Source: Adiantum capillus-veneris (lineage: Eukaryota; Streptophyta; Polypodiopsida; Polypodiales; Pteridaceae). From it: 64,000 nucleotides of DNA. This document shows, piece by piece, positions 58,257 through 64,000 of the stretch. The notes under the pieces were generated by a model. It searched no databases, had not been told where the DNA came from, and saw only the letters and a program-made list of their open reading frames with translations. The translations under genes and the position numbers were made by a program. Every line of letters begins with the position of its first letter. The stretch's first letter is position 1. The DNA lies in contig CM043963.1 in the NCBI GenBank assembly GCA_014529385.2, forward strand, positions 111,012,912 to 111,076,911, read 5' to 3'.

Positions 58257-58577
58257 TCTGTGTTAGAGAAGGACCTTCTCTTACTCGAGCTCTTCTTTTT
58301 CCTGCAGGTGCACCCCTTGGCGGCCTTGCGCTCACACCAAGGTTGCTTTTCCCACCTCACGCCGACTGGATGGCCACTAAGTGCACGGTCCGCTCTCAAT
58401 GAGTGAAAAGAGAAACAAGGGGAGGCTGGACAAGCCCTTCTTTCTTGGGTTTCATGTCACTCTTCAAAAACACGATTAGGAATTGACACGCCCAAGTGAA
58501 CTTGGGCTACGTGCGATCGCAACAAGGAAAAAAAAATTATGTGGTTCTTTCCTTGAGTGATACAAAACAGTGCCAAA

Positions 58578-58589
58578 CCTCTGATACCA
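58578..58589 (-). promoter_or_regulatory. Element E primer-binding site
   Basis: The complement reads TGGTATCAGAGG, initiator tRNA-Met type with one difference from the other elements. The LTR begins at 58591. Confidence 0.88.
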
Positions 58590-58590
58590 A

Positions 58591-59106
58591 TGTGAGTGGA
58601 GCGGATGGGAATGTTGAAATTTGCTCAAGATGAGTGCTCTGAACTATGCTCAAGGGTTCATTTTACTTACAGAAGGGAGAACCTTTTGTTTTTTTAGTGA
58701 GAGAGTGCAAATGATCACAAACAAAGTGGTAAAAAATGTGAATAAAAGTGTTGAGACTGAGAGATAGAGAGAGAAGAATACGACACCAGAATATTGTCAA
58801 ACCCTCCTCCGAAGTCCCCACTCTCTATGGAAAGAGCGGTCTACTATTGATTGCACAAATCTCTACAATGCAATGGACTTACCAACGATGTCGACAATGA
58901 TGAGACGGGATGGAATCTGAAAATGCCAAGGGCTAAAATCTACAAATCTTTATTTGTGGAATTTTGACTCTATGTCGATGATGAAGACGATGCTACGATG
59001 ACGGGCTGAAACACAGATGCTAAAATCCATGAAGAGCGGACTGAATTAAATCCATGCCATGAAGTAGGTTGTCCATGTACAAATAGGGTTAAATGTGCAC
59101 GTGACA
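58591..59106 (-). repeat. Element E 5' LTR, shortened
   Basis: 516 bases, matching both ends of 55514-56763 but lacking about 730 bases of its middle. Confidence 0.88.
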
Positions 59107-59111
59107 GTTAT

Positions 59112-60606
59112 CAAGAGCTAGGTTTGAAGATGAAGAAGAGATGTTGACCACAAGTGATAATGTTGGCTTGAAGTTCTACACGTCTTCTTATCTACATGCA
59201 AATTGTGGTAATATTGCTCATATTTTTGAGGTATTTTCTGAGGAGTTCTATGATAGAGAGTGGATTTTGATCGTTCTCTACCTCAGCACTCTTACTAAGC
59301 ATGAAGGGTGGACGGATCAAGAGTATAAAAGGATAAAAAAGAAGGCTTACATCTACTTTTAAAGGATGGTCATCTTTGGAAGCAGCCAAAGTGTTCAAGA
59401 GGGGTACCGCAACGGGTTGTTTTTGATAATACAACTCAACAACAAGTGATTAAAGAGTTTCATGAAAGCTTATGGACCGGACATAGAGGGGTATGGGCAA
59501 CTTTTGTCAAAATTAAGGACCACTATTGGTGGAAAGGAATGTACAAAGATGCTGCTCGATTTGTGGAGACATGCTTAGTATGCCAACAATATTCTAATGT
59601 ATGGCATCGAGAAGGATTACATCCTACTTATTCACTAGCTATGCATTACAAATGGGTACTAGATCTGATTACAATGCTAGTGGATGTTTGGTAGATGAGG
59701 TATATTGTTCTTGCTAGAGAAGATCTCACTAATCAGGTGAAGGAAGAGCTTTCCGTACAAAGGCTACAAGTGCTATGTGCAATTTTTTTCTTGAAGATGT
59801 AATTTCCAGGTATGGATGTGTTGGTAGAATTACTGCTGATAGAGGAGATCTAGATGCAGATGAAGCTCGGGATTTCTTTGCTCGCTTGGGCATTAAATTG
59901 GCTCTCACTACAACATACAATCCAGGGGCTAATGGTAAAAGTGAAAGAGGGCATCCGCCTATTGTTAAAGCTTTAGCAAAGGCATGACAGGGACATATTT
60001 TTGATTGGCCTAAACTCCTACCGTTTGCTTTATGGGCTAATCAAACTACACAGTTTTGTTACAGGTTTTATGCCATTTGAGCTAATGTATGGGCAAAAAA
60101 CCATTATGCCTACATAGGAAACCATAATGCCATGGGAAGAAGGAATGTCTACAGAAGATTTTCTTGCTTTGTGCATTTGCCAACTTGAGAGGCATCAAGA
60201 AGATATTGAACAGGCTAAAGTAAAGCTTAAGGAAGCAAGGTTAAAGAATAAAACAACATTTGATGTGGTAAGCATAGACTACAACCTCATGCTATTAAAG
60301 ATGGGGATTGGGTCCTTGTATATGATAGTATCCTGGAGAACCAATACACGGCTATGGGAGAGATGATTAAATGATGGTTTGGACCATATATAGTACTTCA
60401 TGTTTACAATAATGCGACCTATAAGTTATGTGGGCTTGATGGTACTGAGCTCAAGGTGCGTGCTTGCAGGAAAAAGAGTTAAGTTGTTTAAGCAAAAAGA
60501 TGGTGAGATTAAAATTGAAGATTTCAACACAGATCAATCTCCTAAAGATAATGCTATGTATGCATCAGGCAATGAGTCTGATGATGCTCTTGATGATGCT
60601 TCTTAA
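59112..60606 (+). pseudogene. Element D integrase
   Basis: Frames with several breaks: FHESLWTGHRGVWATF and ETCLVCQQY give the HHCC zinc-binding module; core motifs are ITADRGDLDADEA and TTYNPGANGKSERGH (the catalytic Glu present in KSERG); MPFELMYGQ follows near 60070. The first catalytic Asp region (VLDLITMLVD) is at about 59660. The C-terminal tail runs to TAA near 60606 with an acidic end (NESDDALDDAS). Confidence 0.85.
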
Positions 60607-60640
60607 GTGCAGTTGGCACAGACCGAGGTTGTGCAGGTTC

Positions 60641-60652
60641 AGAGGGGGTGGA
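60641..60652 (+). promoter_or_regulatory. Element D polypurine tract
   Basis: AGAGGGGGTGGA directly before TGTCGTGCA, the start of the 3' LTR; this fixes the LTR start. Confidence 0.85.
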
Positions 60653-62340
60653 TGTCGTGCAACTCCGCTTCCATGATGGAAAAAAGAGCAAAGAAATTCA
60701 AGCTAAGCTTCTTTGAAGCCTACACATTTGTTGAGCAGTGATCAGGGCTTGTTACATGCCAAGCTTAATGATTAATGTATGTCAGATGCGGCTTAAAAGG
60801 TCCAACAGGAGCCTTAATGATGCTAAAAAAGAGTATGCTTGAAGTGAGCATAGATGGGACTTTATGATCTAGAACTGCAATGCTTGAAGTGCTCTACCAG
60901 CCTGTCTTTACGGCTCATCGATTGGAGCTACGGTGAAGAAGTTATGACAGTTTGCAGTTTAAGTTGATGCAGATTCATACCAGATTGGGCAAGTGTAGCT
61001 GAAGGATCACAGATGAAGCGAACGCATGGGCTTAAAATGCTCACTTTGTGGAGTGGGTCAGTCTTTTCAGATCAGTGATTAGAGTTACAATTACCAAGAT
61101 ATCGCCATATTAAATTTTCCTAAGGGCCAGTTTTGTGCCAGGTCGCCTTGGAAAATGTGCCATCTAGGAATTTATAGCCTCAGTAGGGTTTTTATGCATT
61201 CTATGCAGCTTGAGAAGTCTATAGGAATTTATAGCTTGCCAATGAGAGTCCGGAGTTGTAAGATATTAACGTTTGAAGTCGGTGACACAACGACCGATGA
61301 GATGAGGTACCAAATGACTTTTGGCAGGTTTGGCAACCTCAATTAGTGGGCCCACAAAGTATGGGATGGTGGATTTACAATTCTTGATGAGTAATCTGTT
61401 TGAAATATCGTCTCCTTTAGTGTGAAACCATGTCGAGTCGGAGAAAAAAGTTGTGCTTTGTAGTGCTTGAGCTGGCGGTGCAATGCCCGGGCTAAAGTGT
61501 GTCCCCAAAGTGGTGCCCTTTGAGGGCCACCCACCCATGAACCATAAGGTTATTGGCCACCCAATGGAGAAAGATGTGTTGCTTGGCAATGCTTTGGTTG
61601 ATATGTATGCCAAATGTGGTGTCCCTTGAGGAGAACCGGACGCCCAAAAGGCCTATGGCCGCCCAAAATTAAAGAACCTTAGATAGCCCAAGAAAATTAG
61701 GGGTAAGCGGGTGTGACTGGGAAGAAAACAACAACTGAGACATGGCAAGCAGATGATTGCGCAAGGAAAGAAGTATTCACAGCGGCCAACGAAGCTCGGA
61801 TGAGAGAGTGCAAGAAGCGAGATTTGACGAGCATGCCATTATCGGCGGCTACCACGTCATCAAAAAGTGATTTTTACATTCCCTAGCAACGACGGTGCCG
61901 TTGTTGCTAAGGGAGGGGGAGGCTATTAATAGAAGGGTTTTTTTTAGCATGCAAAGGGAAGAGAACATGAGGTCAAGGTTGAGAGGGCAAGGAGGTGACG
62001 AGCAGGAGGCTTGAAGGGGAATCTCTCTCTCGCTCTCGTTTGTAAGCTCAACATATCTCTCTCTCGATTTTGAGGACATGAAGGGAGTGTGAGGTGGTGA
62101 AGCGGGAGAGCAAGGAAGGGAGCTCTTGGGCAAGAGCAAGGGGAAGCTAGGCTTTCTCTCTCTCGCTCTCAAGCAAGCAAAAGGAGGGTATTATCTCTCT
62201 CATTCTTCAACCGATGCAAGAGTAGGAAGAAGGAGACTCGATCTCTCTCGTGCTTAAGCAAGGAAGAAGGGGATATTCTCTCTTTCTCTCTCGGGACTTT
62301 GAAGCAAGAGAAGGGTATTGTGGGAGGTTGAGGAGAAAAA
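60653..62340 (+). repeat. Element D 3' LTR
   Basis: It starts TGTCGTGCAACTCC after the PPT and is homologous, reversed, to 22301-24581. It holds a PPR fragment (61564-61629), a palindrome near 61882-61911 (AGCAACGACGGTGCCGTTGTTGCT) and purine/pyrimidine-rich CTCTCTCTCG tracts. The 3' terminus is not defined because element F sequence starts near 62360. Confidence 0.75.
61564..61629 (+). pseudogene. PPR motif fragment in the element D LTR
   Basis: An in-frame reading gives MEKDVLLGNALVDMYAKCGV followed by Pro and a stop, a textbook PPR motif core. It is on the same strand as D transcription. The reversed D-family LTR near 24 kb has the equivalent, so the fragment was captured before those copies spread. 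Confidence 0.8.
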
Positions 62341-62359
62341 AGGGAACTCAATGAGCTGC

Positions 62360-64000
62360 TAAGGAGCAAAATGATTTTGACAAACTCAAAGAAAAGCTTA
62401 CCTCCCAACCAGTCCTCATGCTTCCGGATCTCTCAAAGCCATTTGAGGTCCAATGTGATGCTTGTGGTGATTGCCTTGGAGCAGTTTTGCTTCAAGAAGG
62501 GCATGCCATAGCATATGAGATTTGAAGGCTCAAATACGGATGAATGGGTCTTGGGCATTTATGAGAAAGATCTTTTAGCTATTCTACATGCCCTAGACAC
62601 ATGGAAGCATTATTTATTGGGACTCCATTTATTCTACGAACCGGCCACCAAAGTCTCAAGTAGTTCATGACGCAAACCAAGCTTTCCAACAAACAAATGA
62701 TGTGGAAAAATTTTCTTTCACAATTTTATTTCCATATTTCTCACATTTTTGGTAAGCATAATCAAATGGCTGATGCACTTTAAGCGACGACCAAAAGTTA
62801 ATGCGGTGTCTATAGCTACTCACAATGATCTATCTTCTATGATAGATGAGTATGCTACTGACCCTGACTTTAGAGACATAATGTAAGCCCTTGCTTTGGG
62901 GAAGAAAGAGGAACCATTCACCTTGCAGGATGGTTGTCTTCTCCATGGCAATAGGCTATGTGTTACCCACTCCCTTCGTGATGAGAAAGTCATGTATGAA
63001 TCCCATGCTCCTCCCTATGTGGGGCATAGAGGCATTCAACCTACTCTCCAAGGAGTAGACACGTACTTCTATTGGCCTACCATGAAAGTGGACATACAAG
63101 AGTATGGTTCAAAATGTGTAGTATGCCAAAAGACCAAGTATGATAGAGGGAAGCAACCTGGATTACTCCAGGCGCCATTGCCTATCCCAAATTCGCCATG
63201 GGAGATTTTATCTTTGGATTACCCAAGTCTATCCATGGAAATACATAAATATATATAGTCGATGGGTTTAGCAAGCAAACACACTCTATTCCTGTCAAAA
63301 AGTCCATTAAGTTACACCGAATGTAAACTCTCTTCATATCACAGATTCTCAAACACCATGGATTACCAACATCCATCGTGTCAGATAGAGATCCTAGAAT
63401 GACCATTAATTTTTGAAAAGGTCTCTTTGAAATCTAGAAACAAGATTGAATTTCTCTTCAGCCTATCACCCACAAACGGATGGCCAAAGTGGGATAGCCA
63501 ATCTTACGATACTCGATCTACTAAAGACTTATGTTACAGAAGTAGATCATCGCTCACAATGGAAAAAGTACTTACCTCTTATAGAGTATGCCTAGAATAA
63601 TACGGTACATACTTCTATGGGAAAATCACCTTTTGAAATAATTGAGGGAAGACCTAAAAGTCCCTTGATACTTAAAGTACATGGAAAGATCTTTGTTGTC
63701 AATGAGTATAGCCGTGACCTACAAGAATCTTTTCAAAAGATTGAGGAGGCTATATCCATCTCTCAACAAAAGCAAAAAGTTGCTGATGACAAAAGCACAA
63801 AAGGGATTTAACGCTCAAAGAAAATGATTGGGTCTTACGAAGGCTCGATTGAGATAAACGACGTGCAAAAATCCTACGGGCCATCAAAAGTATTTTGAGC
63901 TTAATACACATAGGTACATTTATCATACCATATTACTTATGAATAAGCTGGTAGATGAAACATAGCATGCACTATGTGCTAGGCGTCAAAACCTCTGTAT
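62360..64000 (+). mobile_element. Element F: 5'-truncated Ty3/gypsy remnant, runs off the window
   Basis: RNase H (62365-62780) with KLTSQPVLMLPDLSKPFEV, CDACGDCLGAVLL, AIAYE and later HNQMADAL (stops and one frameshift); integrase zinc-binding part (62896-63258) with GHRGIQP, YFYWPTMK and CVVCQKTK; a broken core (SIPVKKSIK, HGLPTSIVSDRDPR near 63360); and MGKSPFEIIEGRPKSPL near 63617. The junction with the D LTR near 62360 shows no target-site duplication. Confidence 0.82.

Larger units (their letters stand above)
55514..59106 (-). mobile_element. Element E: LARD-like LTR retrotransposon without pol
   Basis: Direct repeats 55514-56763 and 58591-59106 begin TGTAAGG/TGTGAGTGG and end GTGACA. 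GTTAT lies at 55509-55513 and 59107-59111. A PBS (58578-58589) and a PPT (56764-56775, complement AAAAGGAGGGGA) orient it on the minus strand. The 1.8 kb interior has no RT, RNase H or integrase motif, so it must have been mobilised by another element's enzymes. Confidence 0.9.
48306..62340 (+). mobile_element. Element D: decayed Ty3/gypsy element with nested insertions
   Basis: Plus-strand order: gag/protease linker (48306-49300), RT (49500-50350), RNase H (split at 50665/55228), RNase H end to 55513, integrase (59112-60606), PPT (60641-60652) and 3' LTR (from 60653). Copia element C and LARD-like element E account for both gaps, each with an exact target-site duplication. No 5' LTR or PBS is visible upstream, so the 5' end is lost or unrecognisable. 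Confidence 0.8.

Overview
This window looks like repeat-rich, gene-poor nuclear DNA of a vascular plant, and I infer a homosporous fern. The evidence is long LTR retrotransposons of both superfamilies nested in one another, primer-binding sites matching initiator tRNA-Met, and thousands of bases of decayed pentatricopeptide-repeat (PPR) sequence with the wording I associate with fern PPR expansions (GNALVDMY, SWSALIAGYAQHG, GLSPDAITYACTLKA). I see no intact host gene, rRNA, tRNA or CRISPR.

Layout. 610-13160: Ty3/gypsy element A (minus strand), 5' LTR about 3.06 kb, 3' LTR shortened, interrupted by a solo LTR (G, 5495-7122, TSD TTGTG). 13163-14648: decayed coiled-coil gene. 15291-21330: degenerate PPR array (minus strand) holding two fragments of the element E LTR. 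22300-24581: reverse-oriented LTR of the element D family. 24769-25420 and 36535-40330: two parts of one large, intron-containing, decayed gene (minus strand) split by Ty3/gypsy element B (25421-36519). 41704-42754: inverted repeat of about 1 kb with a 30-base loop. 40930-47850: degenerate repeats built on a palindromic core near CCCTATGGCCNTAGGGCCATAGGG. 48306-62340: plus-strand Ty3 element D, broken by Ty1/copia element C (50666-55227, TSD AAGAA) and by LARD-like element E (55514-59106, TSD GTTAT). 62360-64000: another Ty3 remnant (F).

The most unusual system is in elements A and B. Besides gag-pol and a chromodomain, each carries two copies of one unrecognised protein family: one in sense between the PBS and gag, the other antisense between pol and the 3' LTR, behind its own conserved TATA box. 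The two copies face each other from opposite ends of the internal region. Shared motifs are LLFP..GT..AQ..W, IT.VTLW..DH, LGP.YY and K(M/I)(F/Y)(I/L)YP...L.GPF. Both elements keep the pair, so it is a family trait rather than a one-off rearrangement.

No element seems autonomous. A has a Lys where the integrase catalytic Glu should be, B lacks gag and protease, C lacks the protease DSG motif and reads YVDN for YVDD, and E has no pol. The D-family LTR carries PPR fragments, which links the retroelements to spread of PPR sequence.
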